Part shown: positions 33,091-44,885 of the stretch, piece after piece
Position numbering within the stretch: the first letter of the stretch is position 1
Layout of the letters: each line of letters begins with the position of its first letter
Assembly (NCBI GenBank): GCA_037176725.1
Contig: JAZBRS010000039.1
Coordinates: 22,046,001 to 22,110,000 of the forward strand
Origin: Posidonia oceanica
Taxonomy: Eukaryota; Streptophyta; Magnoliopsida; Alismatales; Posidoniaceae
Length of the DNA: 64,000 nt
Direction: 5' to 3'
Program-made: the position numbers and the translations under genes
The notes under the pieces: model-generated
Database searches by the model: none
Told to the model about the DNA's origin: nothing
Seen by the model: the letters and a program-made list of their open reading frames with translations, nothing else

Positions 33091-35795
33091 TGTAGACACC
33101 CCATTTTGGTAGACTTTTGTTGGAGAATTTCCAGAAGATTACTCAGAAGAAGGTACGGCGAATCTTATTCAAAACCAACCCAAAACCATCCAATTCCACT
33201 TCCCAAACCTAATCCAATTCCTAATTCAAAACCCTACCCAAAACCAACCCAAAACAACCCAATTCCATTTCCCAAGTTTATCCCAAACCTAACTCAAACT
33301 TTAAACCAAGCCAAGCCCATTAGCAGCCTAGTTTACTGAACTACAGACTTAGGCACTGCATGCAGAGGCGACTGGACTCATCGCCAAGGTTAGTGGCGAC
33401 TGAGTTTGGTGCCACAGCTAGCGGCGACTCGACTGTAACTCAGGCCACCACCCAAGCTTTCCTGTGCGGCCACTACCGGTCGTCGACCACCTGCCACACC
33501 CATCCCCTCGCCACTTACTCGGCCACTACCGCCATGCACAACACACCAAGATTCACTTACTCCTTGCCACCGGTCACCCTCTCCGCCGGCGGCCTTCCTA
33601 CACTCACAACCCCTCACTGCCACAACTGTCCACCTCTTCTGCCACTGATGACCTCCGCCGTCCTCGACCTGCAGCCACTTACTTCCTTGGCTTCTGAACC
33701 TTCTCACAGCCCCTCACTACCAAGTCTCTGCGCCTTGCCTGCCCCATTTCGTCCTTATGTGCAGAAGAACCCATCGAACAAAACCCATCTCTTGCCGCCA
33801 AAACCCACCACCATTCATCACTCTCGCACATGCACATTTCCTCCTCCCTTGCTTCTAGAGCGAAATTGAGATCCCCCAGTGCATTCCCAACCTTCCCTTG
33901 AGTGTTCCAGAGCGATCCCAAGCTTCTCCACGCCTCGCGGTTGCTTTCTTCTTCCACTCCGGCGAGCACTCCAACCTCTGTCCGCCAACTCCGGCGAAGC
34001 CTCAGAGGTAGCACACCTCACCACATTACTAGTTTAAGGGTCTGGGAAGATTCCCATACCTCTCCTCTTTAGCTTTAGATTAGTTGCTTGCCATCTTGCG
34101 CTCTCGGTCATGCCAACGGCCGAGGAGGCGCGGCAATGCCGACGAGGTGCCGGCGGAGGTGGGAAAGAGGCACGAGCCTCTCTCCTCGACTTGGGGATGT
34201 TCCCTCACGTCCTCCTCCATGCCACGACGGTTCACAGCCAGCTCCTTGAGTCTTCGGCCGCCTCTGTGCTCGGAGCTTGACGAGCAACGGCGGCGTAAAG
34301 TGGCGGAGGTGGGTGGAGCTCCTCGAGCCTCCATTTTCCACACCGAAGGTGTGGTTGGGTTCGTGGGAACGCCGTTGTGCTTCCCCGATCCTCATCGGCA
34401 TTTTAGGCTTCGCCCTAGCGGTGAATTTCGGTGAACGGACTGCCAGGTCAGGCGCCAGCGTGAGCGGCGACTAACCTGCAACCCCACCTGCCTGCCGACT
34501 TGATTTTGAGTTGCTGCTTCGGCCGATTCGAAGTCTCATCTTGCTTGTTTAATACATATTGTGATCTTGGATGTTTGGTCTGCATGCTTGTGTAATTAGT
34601 TTTCCATTTCGTTTGATCATGGGTTCTAGATTCGACCATGAACTTGGCTGTTTGAGCTACTTGAGTTGCAGGCTTACCGCCAGTCCAATCGGCGACTCGA
34701 CTGCAACTCGAGCCAACTCTCCAGCCAACTTCAGGCCATTATATCTCGTGACCCACATGTCCGTTTCATTATTTGAATGCATGCTTTTGCTCTTGGTTAT
34801 GCCAGCTTTAGCTCCACATGTTTGGTTTCGATTTTTACTATGATTATCTTGCTTGTTCGTGGCGATGATTGCCAGACACCACTCACTGTGGCGACTGGGT
34901 TTGCTGCTGCTCTCAGGGGTGACCCACTCCACAGGCCAAGCAGCGGGTGAGCCGCTAGATTTCCACCTTGTCGCTTTCTTTTCTCGACTTGTTTTTACTA
35001 TGATCTTGATGATGAGCATGTAATCTATGATTCCTAAGTTTTGATTTCCTATTTCATATCATTTTTACGCCTCTTTTGTGGCAGCGATCGCTGCTGTGTG
35101 GGGAGCTAGGTCTGTGCCTTTGCCGCCAGTTCTACGGCGACAGGCACAGGTGCCTGTCAGATAGGCGACCCATGCTCTGATCTAGACAGTGTGCTTAGCT
35201 ACCTTTATCATCGCCTTTCGCTGGTTTCTTTCGATGTTTCTGATTTCAGTTTCGTTCTCTTATTGTTTATCGCCTCTTTACAATGTCTTGATTTTGCTTA
35301 GTTGCTTTTAAACAAGGTTTGCTACGCCTTGCATGGTTTATAATTGCATCTTGCATACCGCCTTAGGGTGAATATAAATCGGCATTCATTTGCCAACATT
35401 TTGCCACACAATAGCGGATTAGTTAAGAAAGACCGATTCCTTGGGCATGTCGGGGGTGCCTAACACCTTCCCCACATGTAATAGGAGTCCTTCCCTTTTC
35501 TCTAGACTGCATTGACCTTGTGTCATCCATTTGCATTGGATTTTGCATGCTTACGAAATGCATAAGTTTTCCATGCACGTTCTTTATATGGTTTTCCTAG
35601 TTTTCCTGTTTTAATAAATTAGGTGGCGACTCCTTTTCTTTTATTTCATTTTCCGTTCACGATCGTCTCTGTTTTCTGGTGTTTTCGAGTCGAAAATCCC
35701 TTCTCGGATCCAACCGCTAATAGTGGCCTACTATCGATTGATGCATGCGAGCTCTGGCATTGTGCATGGATGCGCTGATTTTCAAGGTAACTACA
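33091..35795 (+). mobile_element. 2705-bp solo LTR inserted in integrase of element C
   Basis: Starts TGTAGACACCCCATTTTGG and ends GGTAACTACA, with integrase coding sequence directly on both sides. It lies on the plus strand, opposite to its host element, and belongs to the same LTR family as element C's own LTRs. Contents: a GC-rich exon-like block (33360-34450), phrases of the type ggcgactcgactgcaactc, the GGTGCCTAACACC box (about 35453) and an internal ggtggcgactcc motif (35621). No internal region accompanies it. Frames of 169 and 116 codons in the GC-rich block are not conserved in the related LTRs and are not called genes. Confidence 0.92.
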
Positions 35796-36606
35796 TTGGC
35801 AAACTCCATTGCTTCGTTCATCTGTGGCCGATAGGGTGAGGACCTGTGGTGCTTGATCTTGAGGTTCTGCAGGTACTCCTCGATCCTCTTGGCGATGAAG
35901 TTCATGCCGTTATCAGAGATTAGGGAGTGTGGGAACCCATACCGGGCGACGATGTTGTTTCTGATAAATTTCTCTATCGCTGCGGCTGTGATAGCCTTGT
36001 AAGAGGCAGCTTCCACCCACTTAGTGAAGTAGTCGATCACCACCAGAATGAAGCGATGACCATTCGAAGCAGCAGGATGTATAGCGTCGATGACATCAAT
36101 CCCCCAGGTGGAGAAGGGCCATGGCGATGACATGTTGTGTAGCTACTGTGGGGGAGCACGAATAAAGTTACATGGATCTGGCAGTTATGGCATTTATGCA
36201 CAAACTGGCAGTAGTCTGCTTCCATGGTTGACCAGAAGTAGCCTTGGAGCATAATCTTCTTGGCCAAGAGGACGCCGTTCATGTGCGGGCCGCAGGTCCC
36301 TGCATGTACTTGAAGCATCAGCATGTCAGCTTCCGTCTTGCTTAAGCAGCGTAGGAGCATCTGATTGTATGATCTTCTGTATAATTGCCCTGTTCCTAAC
36401 ACATACTTCGACGCCAGATGCGCCAAAGTTCTTCTATCTACTGCTGAGGTGTCAGGCGGGAGGCTGCTAGATTCCAAGAAGGCCCTGATGTCATGGTACC
36501 ATGGCTGTTCTTTTGTTGGATCTGCCTCTTGTATACTCATGAAGTGCGCAGGCTGCTCCATGTGGGTAACTGATACATCCACTGCACGGTATTCAGGTAT
36601 ACTAAG
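35796..36606 (-). pseudogene. Element C integrase, N-terminal and core part (broken)
   Basis: Zinc region with CHNCQIH (about 36185), catalytic D in WGIDVIDAIHP, D in SDNGMNF and the beginning of the third block (MNEAMEFA) with its Glu. A one-base deletion near 36170 (CATG followed by TAAC where element A has CATGGCAAC) shifts the frame between the zinc region and the core. The solo LTR enters 35796 just after the catalytic Glu. The RNase H-integrase connector (HMEQPAHFMSIQEADPTKEQ) occupies the first third. Confidence 0.85.
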
Positions 36607-36990
36607 CTAGGATACCAGGGTTGCTAATGCATCTGCATATGTGTTCCTTGCCCTGTTCATGTACGTGAAGTGGATGCTTTCAAATTCTTCTATCAGCTTC
36701 AGCAGGTGTTCGTGATATGGCACAAGCTTTGGATCTTTTGTCTTCCAGTCGCCATTCACTTGAGAGATCACTAGCATGGCATCATCGTGCACATGCAGCT
36801 TCTGCGCCTCATGCTCGAGTGCGACCTTCAATCCCAGGATGCATGCTTCATACTCTGCTTCGTTGTTGGTGCATTAGATGGTCAGCTTTCTTGCAAAGGG
36901 GATCATCTGTCCCTGCAGCATCGTTAGCACTACACCTATGCCTCGGCCCTTCTTGTTGACAATGCCATCAAAGTACAGCTGCCACTGCTC
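36607..36990 (-). pseudogene. Element C archaeal-type RNase H (aRNH)
   Basis: Starts near QLYFDGIVNKKGRGIGV and continues through AEYEACILGLKVALE, HDDAMLVISQVNGDW and NTYADALATL. The catalytic acids are present; the Gly of the HGDA motif is Asp here. A TAG near 36876 and another at 36607 interrupt the frame, which is otherwise the same as that of the RT. Confidence 0.82.
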
Positions 36991-38690
36991 TTGGTCTTCA
37001 GGGTCCTTCTCATTAGAGTCCTCCATTGCAAAAAGGATGTCCTTGTTAGGGAATTGCGTTTGGAGAGGGTGGTACTCAGGCAAGGGAAAGTCAGCAAGAT
37101 GATCTGCCATGGCTTGACCCTTCATGGATCTCTGTGTGGCGAAGGTGATGTCGTACTAAGACAACAACACCTGCCACTTGACACGTCTGCCCACCATGGT
37201 CGGCTTTTGGAAGAGGAACTTGATAGGGTCATGTCGACATAAGAGTTGAACTGGGTACACCATCATGTAGTGCCTTAGTTTTTGCGTGGCCTAGACAAGA
37301 GATAGGCAGGTCTTCTCTATAATGCTATACCTGGCTTCACAATCATTGAATTTCTTGCTCAGGTAATAGATGGCACGCTCCTTTCTACTCGATTGATCAT
37401 GTTGGCCCAAGACGGCACCCATGGAATGCTACGTGGTAGAAAGGTTGAGAAGCAGAGGTGTTCCTGTCGTGGGAGGAACCAAGACAGGAGGCTTGATCTT
37501 GTCAAATGCAGACTGACACTCTTCGCTCCAGTTGATCTGTGCATTCTTCCTCAGGAGCTTGAATATCGGTTCGTAGATGGGCGTAAGCTGTGGAATGAAC
37601 CGACTGATATACTACAATCGCCTTAGTAGGCCTTGGACCTCCTTTTCTGTCCTAGGGGGTGGCATCTCCACGATGGCTTTTGCCTTACTCGGGTCCACTT
37701 CAATTCACCTCTGGCTGACAATATATCCCAGGAGCTTTCTGGACAACACCCCAAATATGCATTTGCTGGGGTTAAGTCGCAGCTTGTACTTCCTCAAGTG
37801 ATCAAAGAGCTTCTTCAGACAGCTGAGGTGATCCTCGGGCTCTTTGGACTTGGCAATCATGTCATCCACGTAGTCCTCAACTTCTTGGTGCATGAGGTCG
37901 TGGAAAAGTGCTGTCATTGCCCTTTGATAAGTTGTGCCAGCGTTTTTCAACCCAAACGACATAACTTGATAGCAGAAGACTCCCCAGGGGGTGATGAAGG
38001 ATGTTTTCTCCATGTCTTCTTCTGCCATTTGATTTGGTTATAGCTGGAGAAGCCGTCCATAAAAGAGAGCATTTTATGCCCTACAGTGTTGTCGACTAGG
38101 ACGTCAATGTGCGGTAGTGGGAAATCTTCCTTGGGACTTGCCTTGTTTAGGTCCCTATAGTCAATGCACATGCGGACTCGGCCATCTTTCTTGGGCATTG
38201 GCACAACATTTGCAGGTCATTCAGGGTAAAGGACGACCTTGAGAAAACTGACATTGTGCTGCTTCATAATCTCTTCCTTGATCTTGAGCAGCCATTGTGG
38301 TCACCATCTTCTTAGCTTCTGCTTTATTGGCTTGGCGTCTAGATTCAAGGGTAGGTTGTACACTACTATTTCGACGTCAAGGCCGACCATGTCTTCATAG
38401 CTCCAGGTGAAGACATCTGCATAGTCTTTCAAGAATGCTATGAACTCTGCACTGGCCTAGGGCGACAGTTGGGCACTAATGTGAACTTCTCTGGCTTCTT
38501 CGGCTGTGCCGATGTTGACAACCTCCGTCTCCTCTTCGACATGGAGGTTGGGGCCTTCTGGATAGTCGTCATAGGGCTAGAACTCAGGTGATGGTTCATC
38601 ATTCTCATCTTCACCTGTATCATCCTCCTCTCCGTATGCAATGAGTTCCGAGAGGATCTCTTTCTCAAAGGTGGGGTCTGTTATATCGAA
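36991..38690 (-). pseudogene. pol: Element C reverse transcriptase and RNase H (broken)
   Basis: From the 5' end: an acidic lead-in (FEKEILSELIAYGEED), FIAFLKDYADVFTWSYEDM, KKDGRVRMCIDYRDLNKAS, LSFMDGFSSYNQIK, MSFGLKNAGTTYQRAM, the catalytic YVDDMIAKSKE (about 37860) and RLNPSKCIFGV; then RNase H with STFLPR/HYMMVY-type remnants near 37250-37540. One base is lost near 38045, shifting the frame between NQIK and MAEEDMEK. In-frame stops occur about every 100 codons, several at expected Trp or Gln positions (YPE-stop-PAN, RRW-stop-PQW). Confidence 0.85.
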
Positions 38691-40239
38691 GGAGTGTATA
38701 TGTTTCGCTTCTTAGCCTTGGTGACGCTTCAGGATGGTCACGCTCACCCGAGTGTTTCTATATCCTTGGTGCACAACCTCTGCTCTAGCAATCTCCTCTA
38801 CCTGTTTTGCTACTGCTGCCACGGCTGGTGCTGCTGACTCTACTACTGTCTATGCTACTGTCTGTGCTACTGTTGCTTCCTCTTACGTATTTTCTGGTGT
38901 ACTTGCGGGGAGTATATCGGACTGGCAGCTGATTTGTGTACTTCCACTTGTTGCACTGCTTGAGCGGGGCATGTGCTGCACAAGCCATCTAGACCTGCCT
39001 TGTGGCTGTAGAGTGATTACCTCATCTAGTCTTGTGGGGGTCGCTGTTGAATCCTCCTCTAAGACCATGATGGAGGTATGGTCTTTCTACGGGGAGGGGT
39101 CCGTAGCCACGGCTTTCCCCTTCCTCACCGCCTAGTACTCTGCGGGGTCCTTCGCCAGTGACACAAGTTGTTCTTGGAACAGTAGCTCCAAGTCTCCCAT
39201 TATAAGGTCAACCTAAGCCTCTACAGCCGCTCCTCCTTCCTCATCCGAGGGTGAGTCGACATAGTAGGCATCGGTGGCCTCTGGTTCTGGCTCGACTGCT
39301 AGATGTACCACTGCCTGGGGTGCTTGCTCTACTGTTGGCTGCACTGTCTGGCTGGCCTTCTGGCATGGCTGACTGCGGTGTCGCGACAATCAAGGATGCA
39401 AGCGGGTTGGTCAATGGTGCCGCTGGTGGGTGTGCTGCCAAGGCCACTACTGCAGCTGGATGGGAGGCAGAAGTGCTCCTCCGGAGGACCGGAGACCAGG
39501 CGGCTGTGTCGGCCGACAAGACGCCTGCATCTACTGGTGATGGTGGTTGCACAGCTAGAGACGCCTTGGGGGTCCACCACGAGGCTTGATGTCCTGAGGC
39601 AGGAGGCTGTATGACTAATGGAGCCACCTGCATTGCTGGTGATGCGGCTGCTGAAGTGGGATGAGTCGCGATGCTGGCTGAACTGAGTTATTGACTTGCC
39701 AGAAAGGGTGACAGCTATGCTGATGCAACTGTGGCCGTGGGTAGACTGGCTAACAGTGCCTGAGGACGTGCTCTTGACTCTAGAGCTGCTGCTGTGGCTG
39801 TCAGTGATGCTAGTGAAACTGTAGAAAGGAGAGAGACTGTCAATCCTACCATAGGGCCTGCTGATTCTGCCACTGTGTCTGCAGAGGGGAGGGCCAGACA
39901 AACTGACCGAGATGCTATCTCGCTGAGCTGGACCTCACCGCTGGTTTGGGCTGCTCCCACTGTGCCAGACTGCTCCTCATCTGAGTAGTAGTCCTCAATG
40001 CAGACCCACTCCTCTGTCGGCAGTGGAGAGCTCTGGCACGGCTCCTGTTGCGCTGTAGCTTGACTGCTGCTCGAACCAAGGGTACCTGCACTAGTGAAGT
40101 TAGTGAGGTCTCGAGGGATGGTCATCCTCTGATTCTTTGGCTACGGGTGTCTATCTTCACTGGACTATAGGTCGTATCCGTGACCCTCGTAGTCTCTTCG
40201 CTCCTCTGCCACGATCGACTCAGCGATCCCCTGGCCGTA
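38691..40239 (-). other. Protease-to-RT interval of element C
   Basis: Rich in Ala, Ser, Pro and Thr codons. From 40239 to about 39240 it stays in the gag-protease frame (IAESIVAEERRDYEGHGYD; EEWVCIEDYYSDEEQSG) with only a few stops, so at least this part was coding. Ogre elements are known to carry an intron between protease and RT, and a spliced-out piece may lie in 38700-39240, but I could not define convincing splice sites. Confidence 0.5.
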
Positions 40240-43080
40240 TCACCCGAGCGGTGCTCCCTTGACGTAGCCCCACCTGTGACAGACGTTTTCGACCATCTGG
40301 AAGGGGTTGTTGTGAACAGCCAAGGAGTTGACACATTCAAGATCAGGGATAAAGTTAACTGGCTCAGACCGATTAATGCAGTATAAAGCATTTGAAAGCT
40401 CAAGGTCAAACGGGACAGTTTGTAAAGAGACGGAAGAAACCACCTCGAATCGCTCCTTCTCAAAGTTTTCCACCATGACAACGATGACATCGTCGCCCCA
40501 GCAGAACTTGATCATGCGATGGAGGGTCGAGGGGATGACTTGATGCTTGTGCAGCCAATGGCACCCAAGCAGAAGGTTGAAATTGGGCTCCAGGTCGACA
40601 ATGTAGAATTCCACATCGAATACGACCGGGCCAATGGTGAGGGGAATAATCAGAATCCCCAAAGAGTCATGGTGGGTGTTGTCAAAAGCTATCATTCCCT
40701 TTATAGCTAGGGTGATATCCTTGGCTTTGAATCTGAGCTTTGTTGTTGTAAGCAAGGGACAGACGTTAAGGCCTGAACCATTATCAACCAGCGAAAGGGG
40801 AATGCGGAAGTTTTTGAAATGCATCGTGACAAATAGGGGTTGGTTGTGATTAATCCCCATTGGAGGTAGCTCATCTCTCGTAAAAGAGATGACCTGGGGC
40901 TCCATGATCATTCCTACCATGCTTTTTAGGGTTGCAGGCTCAATGATTTGGGACACATGGGTGGCTTGGAACACACGGAGAAAAGCCTCGCGGTGTTTAG
41001 AGGATGTATGGATGAGGTCCCAAATGGAAATGTCTGCCCTAACCTTCTTAAGCTAGTAGGTGATGTCAGCCTTGGGTTGGCTCTTTTTGGTGGTAGGAGG
41101 AGTGGCTTTGGTGGTAGTCTCTGCTATGGTGGGTACAGGGGATTGGCTTGATGGTGGAGGTACAGTGGGTTCTTGACGGCTTGGCCTAACCACCGGTGCT
41201 GTAGGCTTGTAGACCCTCCCCGATCGCGTGACTTCCGCACACATTTCTGTGGCGTAGCTGTAGGGCACGCGATGGGTGTCCCTGGTTAGGTTGATAACCA
41301 CGGGAGCATGTGCTGCGAGCATAAGAGAGGCTGCAGGGGTATTTGTTGGATGATGGGGGGATGGATAATGCTGCTAGGAAGGCAAAGCAGGTGATGGTTG
41401 AGGTCTACCTAGGAGGTGGAGAGGGGATCCTAGCTAGGGCGTACCTAGGAGGTGGAGAGGGGATCCTAGCTGGGGCCTACCTAAAAGGTGAATAGGGGCT
41501 TGAGCCTGAGGATGCATGGTGGGCGGCGTGGTAGAGCGCTCCGGCTTGGCGTGCGGTCGGATCATATGAATTCCCGACTCGGAGCCGGCAACTGCCGCAC
41601 GGTAGAGGGAGAAGGGAAATGGCTCAGATATGTCATGGATGAGCTCAGAGGGGTCTACCACAGATGTGGTAGGCCTAGAGGGGAAAAGAGAGTGGATTCC
41701 CGAGGTTCTCGGGCCTCTCGGATTAGAATGCTCCGGTAGAGGTTTGTGAACAATGCTAGGATGGGAGGGTGCTAAACCTAATGCAGGTGCAGATGCTGGT
41801 CGAGGTGCAGAAGTGGATGCCTCGTGCATGTCGATCACAATGGTTTGATGCTCGACCACGTCCTGAATGGCATTCTGCAACGTGAAACAACTATCCATCG
41901 AGTGCCCAGTGGTTCGATGGAAGTTGTAGAAGAGATTCGCTTTGTGCGAATGCAGAAGTGGGTTTGGTAGTGGGCGAATCTCAGGGAAGCTCAGGAGTGA
42001 TGCAACCTTGGGGTGGACGGCACTCAGCGGTTCCGCCAGTGGGGTGAATTGCTGTCGATCTGAGAGAGGCCGTCTCTGCCTTTGGTATTGTCCTTGCCGG
42101 ACTAGTGCGATAGGATAGACCGGTCGGGTTGTGGTTGTGATTTGTGGAGTGGGGGGTGCCCTAGGTGCTGGTGCGTACACTATCTGAGTCAGGGCAGGTT
42201 GAGACACCAAATGAACAGGCACAGCAGGGGAGTCGACGTATGCAATAGCGATCTTCGGAGGATCCTTCTTCCTAGGGTGGCTGCTGTTGCTACCACTGCT
42301 GCTGTTGATGGTGGTGGTGCTATTGCTGCTATTGTCACTGGCGACGGCCTGCTTGGCGAACGCAGAGAGTGCAGGGAAGTTGCCACTCTGCAGCGAACAC
42401 TCTACGCAAGCACCAGCCCGAATCAATGCTACAAAGGTTGTGACAGGCTGGATGCTAAGAAGAGCCCCAGTAGATGGCTGCACACCTTTGATAACGATCT
42501 CGATAGACTCCTCGTCAGAGGGTCTATCTCGAACCTATGAGGCAAGGGCGCACCAACGGCCGACGTACTCCCCGAATGGCTCGCTGGGATTCTTCTTGGT
42601 TGCGACTAGGTCCACGCGCTTTGAGACCACGTCGAGGTTGAAGGAGTATTATTCCAGGAATGCCTGACTAAGGTTGTTCCAAGTCTTGATGGTGGCCATG
42701 TCAAGAGAGGTGAACCACTTGAGGGCCGGGCCAGTCAGACTTTTCAGGAACAGGCAGATCAGCAACTTCTGGTCAGCCTGGAGCTGAGCGAGATCTACGC
42801 AGTACACCTTTAGATGGGCAATGGGGCAATCCCTACCATTGTATTTATCAAAATCTGGGATATGGAATTTCGATGGGAGCACCGCGTCTAGAAAGTAATA
42901 GAGGTCCCAGAATTGGTAGGAGTGGTGATCAGTGCCTTGCACTAGACGTAGTGCCTTTTTCAGAACGTCCTCCCTATCATTGATGGGGTTTGCATTTGCT
43001 GCCGAAGGTGATGGAGCAGTAGGGGCAGGGACCACATACGCTGACTGGGTCACACCAAGGTGCTTCTCCGGATCCACCAT
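40240..43080 (-). pseudogene. gag-pro: Element C gag and protease in one frame
   Basis: About 2.8 kb without a frameshift. The gag domain (43080-42540) shows FDKYNGRDCPIAHLKVYC, LTGPALKWFTSLD and WNNLSQAFLE. A knuckle-like NFHRTTGHSMDSC (about 41900) has Tyr where the first Cys is expected. The aspartic protease has VDNGSGLNVCPL (about 40765-40800) and NLLLGCHWLH; the Asn after the active Asp is usual for many Tat proteases. A G-patch-like WGYVKGAPLG-stop-YGQG lies at the 3' end. Stops are near 42646, 42538, 41434, 41053 and 40240. Together these would form the capsid, process the polyprotein and bind RNA. Confidence 0.82.
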
Positions 43081-43264
43081 CGTGTCACCTGGTGATGCAA
43101 CGTGATGGCCGGCGTTTCTGTGCGTGGGTGCAGTGTATGCTGGGATGCATGTTGGGGTAGGAAACTACTGATGCATGGATAAGAATAGCTAGAATGCTGT
43201 ATAGTGGGTGGTGCAGAGTGCTGGAGCAACAGTTGCTACACAGGCACGGTGCCGGGCAGCAGGC

Positions 43265-44014
43265 CTATGGGATACTGTGCTCCAACCAGCCCGAAGGACT
43301 GGCCACCAGGTGCAAAGTGATATGCAGTGCGGTGAGTGGTGGTAATGTAGGAGGTGGAAACCGTGCCCCCATCGCTGGAGTAGTGAGTAGCTGGGGTGAT
43401 GGCCTAGGCGGGGGTGCAGTGGGGAAAGCCTGAAATGCAAGAGTAGGCTGCAGGGGAACCTCAGGAGCAGCGGGAATGAAAGAGGGGCGAACAGATAGAG
43501 CCATGTCCTATAGTCTCTAGGCAGTCTCCATCAAGTGTTGGTACTGCATGTCAGGGGACCCATCAGTGGGAATGCTGAGGTGTAGTGCCAGCAGGGGACC
43601 AGATCCAAAAGGTAAAGACACAGACTATCCAGGAGATATGGATCCTACAGCAAAGGTCGCCGTAGTGGAAGGAGTGTCGAGAGCGACATAGCCCTAGGAA
43701 AGATGGGTTAGAGGCGCCTCTGGAGCGCGAGTGGCGGTCATCAAGATGGACTAGGTGATAGGATCTGGAGGAGCGTAGGTCTGCCAATGCCCTGTAGCAT
43801 ACTTGGGTGCCCAAGGCACCAAAGGGTGAAACCCTCGTGTCACAAGAGGCACAGAGGGAGTAGAAGCGAGAGTCGGAGGGACCGAAGTGGAAATCCCCTC
43901 CAAGGCAACAGAAACCAGGGGCTCACCGGCAAATTGGGCCATAGCTGACTGAGAGCGAGTGAGAATAGGACTACGACGAAAAGTAAGGGGACGGGTCCTA
44001 GGAGGAGCTATCAT
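43265..44014 (-). pseudogene. Element C gag N-terminal region
   Basis: Frame starting MIAPPRTRPLTFRRSPI and continuing with stops through a Pro-rich stretch (FPTAPPPRPSPQLL). It differs in frame from the gag core at 43080, so one indel lies in 43080-43265. No domain is recognised; position and composition suit the N-terminal extension of gag. Upstream, 44015-44866 holds no gene and is the leader. Confidence 0.55.
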
Positions 44015-44866
44015 CGCGAAGGTGGATAGCTCAGAAGAGGATGGTCAGGAACAGTTGTCGCAACAGGGGTGTCAGTAAGAGGAAGAACTCAAGCTCCAGC
44101 TAGGAAACTCGCTCATTAACCTGTTCGACAAGACACAACACAATCAAAAACAGGTGTTAAAACCTGAAAGTAAAATGCAAATGTATTTAATTGTGGTATG
44201 AATGGCATTCATGCAAATGTATGCTCTCTAGCATGCTCTCTCTCACCAATCTAGTGTGTACTAGCAGGTGGTCTACTTCGGGCACTCACAGGTGTATGGG
44301 TCACTGACTCAGGTCAGAAAAAGTAGGTCCCCGTCTAAATCTTGGCCGAAGCTCAGGCAGTGACGGGGTGGTGCTTTAGGAGCCTCAGCCCTGCCAAAGC
44401 ATGGGCTGTACCCTCTACTAACTCCGACGTGACCCTTGACAAGGGGGGATAGACTGACCAACTCACGCCATGCCAAAGCGAGGGAGCAAGAGACGGGGAC
44501 TATCCTTCTCAGACTGGTAGGCAGACTCAGAGAAGAGAATATGCATGCCCTATATGCTCATTCATGCAAATATGATTAAAGTTTTTTATCTTGCATGTTA
44601 TATTAACTCAAAGGGGATAACCCAAGCATTAGACAAAAGGCATGGACTAATGCAATAATCATGCAAGTATGGCAATTAAATGCTAGAATAAGGAAAGTGC
44701 GTGAATTAAAGCAGTAAATAAGCAGGTAAGGTAAATAAATGCTGAGATAAGCAATGGATAAAGAATAATGTTGTAAGCAAATAAACAAGGCAACAAATGC
44801 TAAGCTAAGCAAAGAAACAAGCCACACAAAAAGCGGAAGAGTGGAAACAAAAACTGGAGTCTAGCA

Positions 44867-44884
44867 TCACTAGCAGAGTTGCCA
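44867..44884 (-). promoter_or_regulatory. Primer binding site of element C
   Basis: Minus strand TGGCAACTCTGCTAGTGA, one base after the 5' LTR end (CTACA, 44886). It matches the Ogre-type site TGGCGACTCTGCTGGGGA apart from G-to-A-type changes. Confidence 0.75.
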
Positions 44885-44885
44885 T

